The notes: generated by a model from the sequence alone, not told the origin. 64,000 bases of DNA from Acorus gramineus (GCA_030737835.1 CM060849.1:14923216-14987215), one strand, 5' to 3'; counted from the stretch's first letter, positions 47,653 through 61,076 are shown. Translations and numbers: made by a program.

Positions 47653-50600
47653 TTTTTTAGGTGGGTATCAATATTTTGTATTCACATATAAATTATGTAA
47701 ATGTACACAGGAGATAAATCCAATCATACCAAGGAGGGAATCAATGGGTCACTAGGACACAGATGCATCGCTTAGCATGAGAGGGATTATCTGAGTGTTA
47801 GCATTTACATGTATTTTTTTTTTAAAAAAAAATCCCATCCTATCCCTCTTAGATGACTCTGCCTCACTGCAAACATATTTTTGGACCCCTTTCAAGATTC
47901 TCTCTGTTTTTGGGTACCATTTGCTGATCCTCCCACAGCAGCTCTCTCAATCTGGTGTGCAGCTGCATGCCTTTGAAAAATCACCATTCCTTCATTTTGC
48001 TGGTATTCTGCAACGAAAACTGCAGGCTCATTGATCTCCCTCACAATGTGGGCTCTTGATGCTTAAGCTGCTTAATGATTTGAAATTCTGCATTGAGCCA
48101 TTTCTTCACGAACAGTTGAGTCAGTTTCAGCCAATCTCTTCTGCTCATACCTTCCAGGACTCCCATGGTCTCCAGACAATTGATGGGGGTGTGTTAGTTT
48201 TTGCAGAGAATGCAAATATGAGTTCCCCTGACTGTCTCTGACTAGTCCTCCAAAACAACACCTAGTTATAATTTTTGAACCATCTGTATTCAGATTATGC
48301 CAGTCAGGCAGGAACATTTCCACTGACCAATCGAGCTCTTACTGATCTGGGGTCTGAATTCAGTTGAATCTGCTTAAAATCTCCTTTCGTCTCTCCCTTG
48401 GAACCTCCCTTGCTGTTATGGACTAACCAGAGACCATTATTTGTCAAGGATTTGAGCTAGTAGTCCCTGTTTTGGCTGGCTTTAAATTCTGGCCAGTCCT
48501 GCCACCTGGCATGGGCCATGAAAAACTACAATCAACCACCATACTTCATCTGCCATAACTTTTTTTTCTCTGTATCTGTTCTTGTATTTGGCCTGTTTTT
48601 TCCAAACCCAACCAAGTACACAGTTAGTGCTTTGGAACTGCCTCCCCATAAATTCTATATTGTATTTCCTTTATTGCCTCCCAGGCTGATTTAAGTGAGC
48701 AGTAACCTTTAGAATCAAATCTCCAGTAAGGGAGAGGTTTTGCTTTTGATCTGTATAAATCGGGATTTCTTGAATCAGACTCTTCAGATCCTGTGTACCC
48801 GATCCCATATGGGTGGGAGAGAGCACTGGCCGTCTCTGATTAGTGTACTATCTTTGCATCTCTATGAGATCTGTGCAGTAGACTATGTTAATATGACGCC
48901 CGATATATTTTGCTGCAGTAGGCCTCAGTTTCAGCATGTCTTTCCATGCCCAGGAAGCTGTCCCTTTAGCTGTAGCATTCCAGATGGATGTCCCTTTGAG
49001 ATATTGAGCATTTGTCACTTTATCCACAAGGTATCCTTGTGTGTGATGAGCTCCCATGTCATAGGTAACAGCCCAACCTAGTTCCAGTCATTAATGCTTT
49101 GGATCCCTATTCCACTATTCCCCCCCCCCCAAGGCTTGTAAACATCTTGCCATTTTAGTGCATGGATTTTTCTTTGGTTCAAATGTCCTCCCCACAAATA
49201 ACTTGCCATGATCTCTTCCATTTTGGACACAATACACTGTGGAAGTTGGAAAGCACTTGTCCAATGGATTGGCATGCCTCTAAGGACTGACATGAGAAGT
49301 TCCACTCTTCCAACCTTACTGAGAAGCTTAGATTTTCAAATTGTTATTTGATTGGTCTGTTTTGTTCATGAGTGGAATACATGTCCTTGGCCAATCTTGA
49401 GCTGAATAGAGGAAGTCCCAAATCGGTGACTGGTAAAACACCTTGCTGAGATCCAAAATTACCTCTGATTTGTCTACAGTTTGACAATCCTATCCACAGA
49501 AGAAAAAAACTTCTTTTTTGTGAGGGTTATATTTCAGCCAGCCCATTTATAAAATTCGCTGAAGATATCATGGAGACTTTCTATTGATTTACTGCTTCCA
49601 TCGTTAAATGCTAGGATATCATCTGCAAAGAGCGAATGACTGATGTTGAGGTTTTACTTCTTCAGTAGAGTGTACTGTCCCAATCAACAGCCTTTTGGAA
49701 TAGTTATGTCAAACCTTCCATTTCTATGGCAAATAAATAAGGTGAGACGGGATCACCTTGTCTAATACCATAAAAATGCAAAGAAGCCTCGTGGGAAGCC
49801 ATTAAGGAGAACAGAGAATATTGGCCTGTTGGATGCATTACAGTAACCAAGCAGTCTAGAGATACTCTCTGTCCAGGCTGTTAAAAGCGTTTTGTAGTCT
49901 TCTTTGATGCAACTTCTGTTTCTGCTGGATTTTAGACGCAGCCCCTTGACAATGCCATGTGCCAAAAAACATTATCGGAGATCTTGCCATGAACAAAAGC
50001 CGACTGGTCATGGTTTATGATTTTGGGCAGAATATGCTGAAGCCTCTTGCACATTATCCTGGTGATGATATTATATATCACATTACAGATCAATATAGCT
50101 TTGTAGTATTTTAGGGACTGAGCTGCAGCACGTTTCAGCAAAAGGCTGATGAACATATGGTTGATTTGCTATAGCAGTTTTCCTTGTACAAAGAAGTGTT
50201 GGACTGCTCGAAAAAAATCACTTTTGATTATATTCCAATGGTATTGGTAGAATCAAACAGAAAATCCACTGTGGCCTGGACTCTTACCAGTTTCCATTGA
50301 GAACACAACTTTAATTTTATCTTCAGCCATGGCTTTGCACGCATCTTCATTGTCCTCTGTACTAACTTGATTTGGGAAGTGGATATCTGGAGGCTTTCTG
50401 GAGTCCGTTGTGTTAAGGCTCTGTTAAAAAAAGTGCATTACCTCTGTCTTCAGTCCATCCGCATCTGTGATCATTTGTCCACTTTCATCATCCAACTGTC
50501 TTACGGTATTTTTTATTTTCTTGCAGTCATTACAGCGTAGAAAAACCTTGTGTTCTTATCTCCCAAAGCAAGCTAGGATTGCCTGGATTTCTTTCTTGAT

Positions 50601-51475
50601 CTGCTTTAGGCAATATATATTGTGAGACAGTGTGTCCAAATGTGGCGCATACCTTGCATGGAATTGGTTTCCACTCATATTCAATTCTTATCTCTGTGCG
50701 GTGATCCTCTACCTTTACCCAGACAATCTCAGGGAGTGTGTCTTTTGCATTTACCTCCATACATACCCTTGCATAAGCCAATCTGATCGATTTATCGTTG
50801 CTGAATCCATAGATAGCGATATTCCCACAATGCTGTTTAGCTTACTGAGCATGGTAGCTCCCCAAAATTGCAGTGGAAGTGTGGGAAATCTAACCCAAAT
50901 TGGGATGAACACCAGTCTTTCAGTCTCCATTGTACAGTCGGGTGACCATCTGCAAAGCACAATCCCCCAATTAGCCAGGGACCCCCCTTCAAGAATGATG
51001 AGTAAATATTCCTCAGAGTAGAACTTAGCAACAACAACAATGTGAAAAAAAAATCCCCACGCATCAACATATTCAAAGTGCCTTTACCTTCCAGGGTCAA
51101 TGTAAAAGTTCTAAGAAAAGCTTGTAGTAAATTTTTTTAAAACCAATGATGTATCCAACCAGCGAGTAACACGCCAATGAGTTCCCATGTCAATAATGTC
51201 TTCTTTATTGCAAATGGCCATTCGCTTCTCCTTGTGCTCCTCTGGTGCAACGGACTCCAGTTTGGTCGATCTCTGCCGTTGAGTTTGGGCGGGCAAAAGT
51301 TGGGCCCAGCTCTTGCTCTGCGCTGCTTATAATAAAGGTGGTGCAGGTCTTCGTTGATTTTTATCTGACAACTTCTTCACCGGTGGTTCCACCCTTGGGG
51401 AGTCGACTCATTTCCTGCGCCTTGAGAGCATGTCTACAGGATTATTTGTTGGGAAGCTCACTTGGAAGATATTAG
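47653..51475 (-). mobile_element. LINE (L1-type, with RNase H), internally deleted
   Basis: Read right to left. ORF1 comes first: a DUF4283-like stretch (51100-50840, GGPWLIGG, WRLKDWCSSQFGLDFPHF), then a CCHC-type knuckle at about 50660 (IPCKVCATFGHT). The sequence then jumps at about 50590 straight to the linker before RT (ALGDKNTRFFY); the endonuclease domain, normally between them, is missing. RT motifs follow: INHDQSAFVHGK, GIRQGDPVSPYLFAIEM (about 49745) and HSLFADDILAFNDGSSKS (about 49630), which carries the catalytic FADD. The connection region follows (GTSIWNATAKGTASWAWKD). RNase H is near 48290 (NTDGS, then GGLVRDSQGN). The 3' end is a short A tail (T run at 47652-47660). Several frameshifts. 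No target duplication found. Confidence 0.9.
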
Positions 51476-52640
51476 TGTGTATTTACTTCAAATCATCAAA
51501 TCAGCAAATTTCCTAGAAGAATCTCGATAATTTTTTTTTTTTTTTTTGGGTATTCTACCAAGAAATCTTAAGTAATAATGTGCTGCTACTCTGTCCATCT
51601 AATTCAATGGACCAATAGACCTAGAAAGAGAGAATATGTAAAAAATAGGAACTCATTTACATAGTATCCTATCTATGTTGAGTGGATGTATCAGTTTCTA
51701 ATATCTAATTATTCTGATATCTAATTATTATCCAAGTTCATGCAGTTTATGTTTCTGAACATTAAATTAGCAGATCAATAGCGATTATTTTTAAATATCA
51801 TCTATGTTGAATGATATGTTGTAGTAAAGATGATAGGAAAGGGGTGACAAACAGGAGCTCTTATGAACAAAGCTCGATTGCGGAGATGCTTATAGAGTTT
51901 GATCAAGGAACCAGAAACTGTGAGGGTGAAGGCAATCAAAGCAAATTAATAGTCACTGGTAAATTCTCTCCAAACTTCCCATGCCTTATCAAGAAAGTGG
52001 AGAAATATTTTGAACATGGCAACTTACATCCATGAGGAATTGGTCTATATGGCTAAAAATGGTTGAGGCCATTAAGTCCTGGACTTATGGGTAATTACAA
52101 CAAATGAAGCTATCAATTTTGTTCCCAAGGGACATGCAATAGAGGAATGCTCAGTTGCTCACCAAGTGGTGGATGGTGATGCTAATTGGAGTCCAAGGCT
52201 GAAAAGAGCAATGCAGAAGATGAATTCTAGAAGGCATGTATACTGTTGAGTATGTTACAGGAGGTGTATACAAATTGTCCATAAGTCGATGTTCCAGGGA
52301 TTGTAAAACCACAAAAAGAATGGTTATAGGAGCAAGAAGAACAGCTTTCTACTATCCCTCAAGCTGTTTGCAGGCCATTTGGATCAGTTATTTTCAACTC
52401 CCAGGCATGTGTGATGTGCATGCTAAGCTGAGTGGTATATTAATATTCTAAGGCTGAGAGATGTTGTATATCCGGGGAAGGGTATTGTCTTTTCTGTTGA
52501 CTGAGGAATTCCTTGTGAGGCTGTGGTGTTGAGTGGGAACATTCCTTGTGCCCCCATTTGCTTTATTTTCTTCTACTTTCATTTGTAGCCCTCTTCCGCT
52601 TCCAGTTTAATAAAAATGGTGACACTACCTTCTTTTTTAA
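51476..52640 (+). other. Unassigned stretch, possibly LINE 3' sequence on plus strand
   Basis: Two short plus-strand frames (51811-52035 and 52236-52451) have no recognised family. The end, TTTAATAAAAATGGTGACAC followed by an A/T tract at about 52600-52640, is of the kind that closes plant LINEs. No RT or RNase H motif supports this, so the call is weak. Confidence 0.3.
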
Positions 52641-52870
52641 AAAAAAGGCATCCAGTAAAAAAAAATCCAGATTACATGATTGGGTCACTCAGCAAAATCT
52701 ACTTTTCCCTATGAATATTTTCCCCACATGTACAGTACAAAAAAAAAACCCATCCCATTTTTCTTCTATGGCAAGGTGTGCCTTAACCTTGGAACAAATT
52801 CTTATATCTTGTTAACCAAATACCATATAATTTGGATGCATCTCCCCATAATTTCTATGTCCCTCTTCTT

Positions 52871-53003
52871 TTTCAACCTGTAAAAGAAGGCCCACATTTG
52901 TCCCCTCATCTCTTTCAACCTGTAAAAGAAGGCCCACATTTGTCCCCTCATCTTTTTCAACCTGTAAAAGAAAGCCCACATTCATCCCCACATTTTTTCA
53001 ACC
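52871..53003 (+). repeat. 42-bp tandem repeat, about three copies
   Basis: Units start at 52871, 52913 and 52955, with the stub of a fourth at 52996. Each reads TTTCAACCTGTAAAAGAAGG, then CCCACATTTGTCCCCTCATC. The period is a multiple of three and stays open in one plus-strand frame (52832-53101), giving FQPVKEGPHLSPHL per unit. No evidence that it is translated. Confidence 0.88.
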
Positions 53004-53440
53004 TCACAAGCCACACTTTTCCTCAGACGACCCTTTATTTTCTCCATGACATGACTATATGTGCATCCCATGAAGAGGCAGTTCAATTTTCTACCCTATA
53101 AGGCACTTCAACAGAACTACAATGAGTTTCAATTAAAAAAACTAATAATTCCACCCTCCTTATAGATAGATAGGGTCTTATAATGGGTTAATTTTCTTGT
53201 TCTTTCACCAAAAATCGGAAGGTGTCCGTTCCAAAATGGCGAACCTAACATAATAGTAAAGAAACTATCATGTCAACAAAGACAAACAAATAAATGGAAA
53301 AAAATGGCCTTTCCATGATGATTAAACTGATATCGCATTTTCTCGATCCTATTGTTACATCTGAGGATATGAATAGAAGAAACAGATAAACAGATAATGA
53401 AAATTCATACACCATATAATTTATGTCAATGAACAATCAA

Positions 53441-53647
53441 GGTCTTAACTCTGCTTTTCTTACCCAGAACATTCAAAAGTGACCCAGACACTCAAAATAA
53501 ACAGAGGTGGTGGAATTCAGCACAATGTGATATTGTTTGTTCATGGTCTTAACTCTGCTTTTCTTACCCAGAACATTCAAAAGTGACCCAGACACTCAAA
53601 TTAAACAGATGTGGTGGAATTCAGGACAATGTGATATTGTTTGTTCA
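53441..53647. repeat. Two-copy 104-bp tandem duplication
   Basis: Unit 1 starts GGTCTTAACTCTGCTTTTCT at 53441 and unit 2 starts at 53545. They differ at only about four positions. Non-coding. Confidence 0.88.
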
Positions 53648-56600
53648 AACTCAAAAAGGTCCTCAAGAAAGCTATATCTGCAGATATTCTGGATGATATA
53701 GGGGACCACTACTAGATACATGGGAATTCTAGATTGGTGGCATTTTCAAAGAATCGAATACTGCACTACTGTATATAAACAGATGACACAGCAGAACTAG
53801 CAATGATGGTTGCCTATTCTGTATATCTTCATCTGGTAATATAACTATTGCACATGTAAATCCGAAAGCATTAATATAAAAAATTTAAGTGCAACTAAGT
53901 GGCATGGAAATGGCAGGGTGAGACTGAGACATCATCATACATTAGGGACAAACTAAACCATCTATTTTGCTGTATTTAGAAATCATAGATTGTTTTTTGT
54001 TACTAAAGACAGCTTCCTTTTGTTATCACTTCTTTTTTTTGGCAATATTTATAGATTTAGGTCTAGTTTGTCAAGGGGATAAGATATCAAGAATAAGTTC
54101 CTAATTTTAGGGGATAAAAAGTCCATCGATTTTATCCTTGTTCATATTTGTCAAAATTGGGGGAAAAAAGAAGATAAAAACGTTATTCAAGTCATTACGC
54201 TGAAAAAAAAAAAAACCATATTTATTTCAAATCGAGATAATTATCCACACCCTATCAAGATTCTTTTATAACAATTAGGTTAAGTTGTACTCTAACCAAT
54301 CATTTCCTTATACCATTGCTTCTCTCCTCACCAAAATAGGCCTTATAGTTACTTATTTATAAATGGAAACTCCAATCCCCAAACTTGTAGTACAGAACTG
54401 CTTAATGTAAACAAAACCTTGCCCAGACCGACTAATAACAAGCATTTCTTTCAGAATACCCTTGTAAATAATTTTATCGACAAATTTATGCAAAGGTTTA
54501 TTAAGGAGTCGGGACCATAGTCTTTCTACAAAGGAAATGGATTGCAAACACCTTCATTTAGATTAAATAATAGAAAAGAAAAAGAAAATCAACTCAATAT
54601 CAAAGGAGCTATCATTAAACCGTTACATAATACAAACCAACCACCCCCCCCCCCCCCCCCTTTCAGATGTAATTTTTCTTCCTCAAGATGGAAGGCAATA
54701 TAGGAGTTGACAAGGAAAACCATATGTAAAAACCAGAAGAAAAAAAAAAAAAAACCAATAAAGTAATTGTAAGCTGCCTCTTATCTTCTATATTTGAAAT
54801 AACCAAAGATCTTCTCGAGTTTTCTGGGATCTGAATATAAACTTTCTTTATATGGAACATGAATAAAATTTGCAAGAGACCGTAAATTTATGTGTGTGAA
54901 TGAAGAGGTACAGTTATAAAGATGACCCACCCGAGTGATTACACATACACACATTTGCACCCATAGAGGCATACACACGCACAAGAATGGGCGAGTCGCA
55001 AACATCAATGCTTTAATACATGAACGTGCAAACATAGGTGGTATTATCACTGTTCGGATATGCGGGCACATATGTGGTCGCATCAATGCATGTTTGTGTC
55101 AACATAAACACAGTCACTACTTAAGAAAAAAAACACAAGATAGATGGTATGTATCAGCTAAGAAAAACGAGAAAAGATAGGAACAAAGAATAAACTGACC
55201 AGTACTCAGGAGTGGAGATAAACTTTATTCCACAGAGAAGACTAATACCTACTGTAATATCACTTGCTACGTCTAACTAGAAGAAATTTTTTTTTTGAAT
55301 CGGCAATATATTAGCCAGGTCATATGCTTCGTGTTTTACAAAGTCAACTAAGCTTCAAAAGATACCAATAATAACTCAATCTTTAAGCGTCTTAATCTTC
55401 CTTTGACTAAACATTTAAACAAATTTTGAATGAAAAAAAAACATCAGTTTATTCATAAAAATAATCTGATTTAGTTGCCATTAACAACTTCATGGAGACA
55501 CTTGAAAGAAAAGGGCCAATACAGAAAAATTTGATTTGAGAAATAAATGCCGGAGCTTTGATATTTCTAGTTGAACCAAATAGATGACTTCAATAACCTT
55601 ATGTACTGGCGGCTCGGTTCCGCCTGTCATCACTACATTAAGGAACTGCATGATAACTACATGGTTAGCTGGACACAATGGAAGAAAATAGATAAAGTAA
55701 AAAACATTGATGCAGTAAATGACAACAACTTGCAGCTCTACATAACAATGACTTGTAAGAAAACAGTTGTCATTTCTGAAATGTTAATAAACGTCTCCAT
55801 CATCATCTGCCATTTATGGAAAACAAACAAAAGGAAAATAGACAGGATGTAGATGTGAATTTTAATTTTAATTTATTGCTTATAACACAAAAGCGTCATC
55901 CATAGAATAAGTATACACATGTACACCATACACACTCTAATCAAGATATTCCTATAAAAATGAAATCCAACAGAAATGAAATCATATTTTAATAGATGTT
56001 GTGAATATTAGAATCACAAATGGCTCAAATAATGATGCTCCTGAATCACTGGCACTCAGTTATATTTGGTGAAAATTATTAAGCAGCCAAGAACCTTCTT
56101 ACCATGCTATACTTCTACTTATTCAAGTTAACTGAAGTCATTGGATAAAAACCTGGACCTTAATTGATGAGCAATGTGAAACCAGAAAATGATTATATCA
56201 TTCATTCAGTATTAATCTCATAAACAAGGGCATCATGCTGAACCACCTTCTTATGCCAATTATTTACACTCTCTTTTGCATCAAAATTCTCGATCAAGTT
56301 GATGTAGTTCAACATTTAGCAAGTTTTGATAAGAAAAAACAACCAAGAAAATTTCACAAAATTGACATGAAAGAAGATCTACCATAAAGTTTTATCAATC
56401 AAGTAGTAGCTTATGTATAGCCTCTTAGAACATCATTTCTGTCACTAAACCATCATGTGGGCAGTGATCTTATCATATCCCAATGTATTGTCTTTCAGAA
56501 TTTTTGATATGGTACCAATTCAAGGGCCAAGGAAAGATTTGAAAATTACCTGTCACATCAATATCCATATTGAAATCAAACTTGATCTTCAAGTTTATGA

Positions 56601-59600
56601 ACTAGCTGAAGGTATTCAAGAACATTTTCTGCATCACCTTAGACTGACACCAAGTCGAACACATGGCTCCACTTGGACTAGGAAAAATCTGAGCATGAAA
56701 ATGTTCAAGTGCCACATAATCAAAGCTGCCAAGACAGTGAACTGTAACAGTCAAACAGACAGAAATTTTGGAGAAACATGTAATAATCATTCACCTGTTA
56801 TTTATGAATATGAGAAGCATAAATATCTGATTTCAGAGGATAATAAAAAAATGTTAGATCTCAAGTCATCATGATTGGCACCACTATCGAGCCAGATGGT
56901 GGTAGCCTCAAAACATAAGTAACTTGCTTACTGGACTCATTCCCAGGCAGCTTTACTCCAATTCAACAGTCCACAAAAATTTATATAATTGCATAAATAA
57001 TCAACATTGATGCAGGTGGTTAATTTCTACCAAATTTTGTCACAATTTCAGAGAAAATCTCAGGAAAAATCATTGTACTTGTGAAAAGTAAGATTTTGAA
57101 ACGAATTATACACATGGTGTTAATATCCACGTGTCATTTAGTCATATATAACATAATCAGGAAACAAACATATATAGTAACAGAGATGGACACACATACA
57201 GCAGCGTGACCTCCTGCATGCACATAAAATGTAGAGTGATCATGATGCATGTAGGAAAGCATAAATGTATACATTTATTGGGTGATTTACAATGCACGAT
57301 GCATATTTAGAGCTAGTTTTTAATGTGATCTAAGACTAGGATTTCCTTACTGCCCACCAAAAGATAAAATACCATATCATAAATCATAGAAAAAAAATAC
57401 ATACACATGAAATACATTGCAGTTCAGCTGTGGACACTAACATAGAACCATAACTGTAGAAGGATGGCCTTTCTGATTTACATATATGATAGATACAGTA
57501 TCTTACCATCTTTGCTAATCCAGCATAATTAGTGATGAGAAAATTTGAGGCATTGTTTGAAGAATAAATGAAGATCATTTGACATTGTGTCATTCTTATT
57601 CGTTTTTTTAACTTTACCAATGCACATCATGGGCGCATCGTAATATGCACTTCTCCTTTTATTCTTATTTTTCTTTCCTTTTGTGTACCTGACTTACAGC
57701 ACCTGGATTCCGAGACTTTAAGAACCTCCAAAAAGATCTTTTCAATGAAAGCAAACATATATTTAGGAGGATCCTGAGCTAAAAATAGGATTTGATAGAT
57801 ACAACAGAATAATGTGATTCAATATGTATCACACACGTTTTATGGCAAAACACATTGGTTTTAGACGGGGTGCTATGACAGTCCTTCTCAATCCAATAAA
57901 AAATCCCTCAGCTTACTTAAGTTTTTCAAGTTATCTCCAATGCCAAAAACATAAATCATGATGCGGCATTTGACAACAAGAAATGAATAAAAACAAAGGT
58001 GGAAAAGGCACCTCATAACAGCAAAATTTCATGATTAAAGTGTTAAAAAGATAACACTGTGCCACTGCAACGCTTCTGATTTCCATGTTTTCCATTAACC
58101 ATTAAGCTAGAATTGGGTCAAAAAGCTTCAGTCTGCTGTCAGTTAGAGATACAAACACAGGATATTCTGGTGGTCTAAACAAGTAGATTTTTTACAGTGT
58201 CATGGAAGTAGTAACAATGTGAGCATGCTCCCGAGTTTTGTCTCAGTTACCATGGTTTCATAATCTATAGCATAATGTACAAATAAAAGTTTATGGGAAA
58301 TGCTAATTGCTGCTTTTCCATAGTGTATTCAAGATCATTGTGGAATAATGAATTGCTAATACGTAAAAAAAGGTGATGTGAGGCACTAAGGTGCCACAGG
58401 CAAGTGCTATTTAGTATTTACAGTATAGCACAAAATAATTTCATGTCATGCCTGAGTTACAGTCACATGAAAACAAATATCCTGCCAATATCATAATAGA
58501 TCTTAAAGTGCCAAGAGATTGAAAACTGTATTGTTCATGCTGAAAAAAGATGAATTAGAGATGTTAGAAGACCAGAGCAGCCTTTGTCTTGCATCAACAT
58601 TACGATCAAAGTAACAATATCTACAAAATAAATTAATCAAACATGGGGACAGGGGAAGCTTCAGTCTTAAAACGCTTGTGATGTAATGCATGCCATAACC
58701 CTAGAAGCCATGTGCCGTGAATATGAGCAAATGAACTTTCAACAACTGATTTTAAATTTTCAACAATACATCATCTGAATATGCTTTTTTAAACTAAATG
58801 CGCTCTATGCTTTTCATATATCTATATGAACCAAACACAGTTTATCGTTGAAGAGCTTATGGGAGGATAATACAGCAATGACATTTGGTGGCAAGCATTT
58901 TCTCCCCCTTCATCTCTTCCTCTCTCCATCCAACTGTTGCCAACCCCCATATGTCCCTCTCTGCAATACATGTTTGTGAGGCTTTTTATTGTTCTTCTCA
59001 CAGTAAAGAAGCATCAACCAACACCAAAAATTCTTTTACCTCCCCGGGGGGGGGGGGGGGGGGAATAGCTTATCCTGGTATAAAATAGTCATATGATAGA
59101 GGTGAATCAGATTTTTTTTTTGGTTGCTATACTTTTCTCGATTTTGATAATTTGTCTTTTATGTTTGTCTTATTAGAATACAGTTATAGTTTTGGATGGA
59201 TAAACATAAAATTATAACATGTCTCCCCTAGGTATAGCTATCAGGGTTTATTCCAACTTATCAAGGCATATACCATTTGTTTACAGTTATTAATTCCGTC
59301 TGGGCTCAACATTTCATATGGGTGGAATATTACCACTTTGCAAAATTAATGCTAATTTGAGGATCCTAGCAATATAAAGTTAAAATAATTTGGAGAATAA
59401 GATCAAAATTTCAAAAGAAAATAAAAAATGAATTTAGAAACAAAAAGATTGGCCTTTTTTTCTTGCAAAGAAATACACACACAAGCATTTGATAGTTAAA
59501 AAAAGTAAAACTACCACAAAGTGGGTAAAGTACCATATTCACCGCTCTCACTAGGACCAATGTGAGAAAAAGAAGTTATGTCATGGATAAGGACCCAAGG

Positions 59601-60128
59601 AGCATAGAGTAAATCTTAAGAAGTACTTTTGAGTGTTATTTTGCAAATTTTCAAAGACTTTTTCTCTTTACAGTTCCTCCACCGATTATCCAAACATAAT
59701 TAGGCAAGAAAACATCATATGGAAAAGGAATATAAACAAATTATAGTAATAATCATGTTTCACCAAGATATAATTCTCCTCCAATGAAACTGAAACTACA
59801 ACATACCATATCTACAAAAGCTTTCCAAACTAATTAAAATCTAGATTGCAACGTATAGCACATAATTTCAAATGGGAGACAAGCTGCCATACAATCAGCA
59901 GCTACCTTTTTCTGTGATAGAACAGCACAAGTAACTTATTGTCAACTGCAGCCCTTGTAAAAGAATCAATGAAATGAATTTGCACCAACAGCACTACGTC
60001 CTTGCATGACATATTCTGCTAACCAAGTCTCATCTGTCTGTCAATAATGCTAACTTAAATTTAAACAAAACTGAAAAATCAGAGATTTCCTCCCACAATG
60101 TCCAATCTGATATATGGCTTCCCCGCAT
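53648..60128. other. Long stretch without a recognised gene
   Basis: Base composition here is more balanced than in the transposon deserts. Minus-strand islands with exon-like features occur near 58.6, 57.5, 56.65, 55.6 and 54.4 kb (see findings), but none matches a family I know. Two homopolymers stand out: C17 at 54644-54660 and G18 at 59046-59063. The plus frame at 56455-56874 (139 codons) has no resemblance and lies opposite one of these islands. The 3' untranslated region of ADA1 should end within the last few hundred bases. Confidence 0.5.
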
Positions 60129-61076
60129 TTATTGTCCTTCCCAAGCACGCGAGCTTATCTTCTCAAGATGCGTAGGCCAATCTTCCCCAAGTAACTGAGG
60201 ATTCAACTGCATAGCTACCTGAAAATCCAACAAAGATGCCAAGAATTCCCGCCTTGGGCTCTGTCCAAAGTCCCTTCGCTGCAAATCATGCTGATGCCCC
60301 CTCGCTACTTCCATACAAGGCCTGATCAACCTTTTCAGGAACGCATCCAAACCACCACACAAGACATTAACATAATCTGTCGAGACACCAACTCCCTCAG
60401 CCTCCAACCTCCTCTCCAACCGCTCCTTTAACATATTCGCATCAGGCAAAATGGAGCTGTTCAAACAGGTCTCCCGAACAAGTGGCGCGGATTTACGAAT
60501 CGTCTTCTTTGAAGCATTTGAACCCATAACAATCCCAAAAGGTGGCCTCAATGGGCTCCTACTCTGAATGGTTGGGCTCCATGCTTCCTGTTCAACCTCT
60601 TCCCCATCCTCCACTGATCCAATGAAAGCTTTGCTTCCCACTGAAACTAATTCAGTCTCATTCGGCCTTTGAATGACACAAGACTTGGTGAGCTGACTGT
60701 CAGGCCCAAGGGGACTTGAGCGGTCCCGATACTTGCGGGCGTTTGCAGACCGACACCTCCGTGGGGACGGAGGGATCACATCTCTCCACTGCCCATTCAG
60801 AATCCTGGACTGCTTTGAGGGTTCTCTGCTCGGAGGTGTTTGAGCCACGCTAGCATTGGTGAGGATCGAACGGACAAATGAGTTATGGAGCGCGAAGTTC
60901 TCCCTCCCAATCGTAGAGAAGCAGAGCTTGTCGAATTCTCGCTTGTTGATTCTGAAGCTGAGGAACCTTGTGAGGTATGTAAAGTACTTCTCTGCCTTCT
61001 CTCGGCCGAGCTTCTTGATAATGTGCAGCTTGAGCTCCAGAGTGTCGACCCGGGAGGATCGCGAACTGGACGACAT
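60129..61076 (-). CDS. ADA1: SAGA complex subunit ADA1/HFI1-like, intronless coding region
   Basis: Plant ADA1 homologue (SAGA-Tad1 domain), structural subunit of the SAGA co-activator in the nucleus. By knowledge from yeast, ADA1 pairs with TAF12 through a histone fold. The protein is 315 residues, starting at the ATG at 61076 (MSSSSRSSRVDTLELKLHII). The N-terminal SAGA-Tad1 block includes KKLGREKAEKYFTYLTRFLS, NKREFDKLCFSTIGREN and LHNSFVRSIL (about residues 10-85). A serine/proline-rich linker with PPSPRRCRSANARK follows. The conserved C-terminal part reads LPDANMLKERLERRLEAEGV, then VLCGGLDAFLKRLIRPC and REFLASLLDFQVAMQLNPQL. Length and layout match Arabidopsis ADA1a/b. No frame damage. 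A leader intron and TATA box are probable upstream. Confidence 0.93.
   Translation of the reverse strand: MSSSSRSSRVDTLELKLHIIKKLGREKAEKYFTYLTRFLSFRINKREFDKLCFSTIGRENFALHNSFVRSILTNASVAQTPPSREPSKQSRILNGQWRDVIPPSPRRCRSANARKYRDRSSPLGPDSQLTKSCVIQRPNETELVSVGSKAFIGSVEDGEEVEQEAWSPTIQSRSPLRPPFGIVMGSNASKKTIRKSAPLVRETCLNSSILPDANMLKERLERRLEAEGVGVSTDYVNVLCGGLDAFLKRLIRPCMEVARGHQHDLQRRDFGQSPRREFLASLLDFQVAMQLNPQLLGEDWPTHLEKISSRAWEGQ

Noticed and set aside
50632-51475. Plus-strand frames 50632-51021 and 51245-51475
   Set aside because: They are antisense to the ORF1 part of the LINE on the minus strand.
56455-56874. 139-codon plus-strand frame
   Set aside because: Composition is ordinary non-coding, there is no family resemblance and no promoter is seen; listed only as an opposite-strand shadow.
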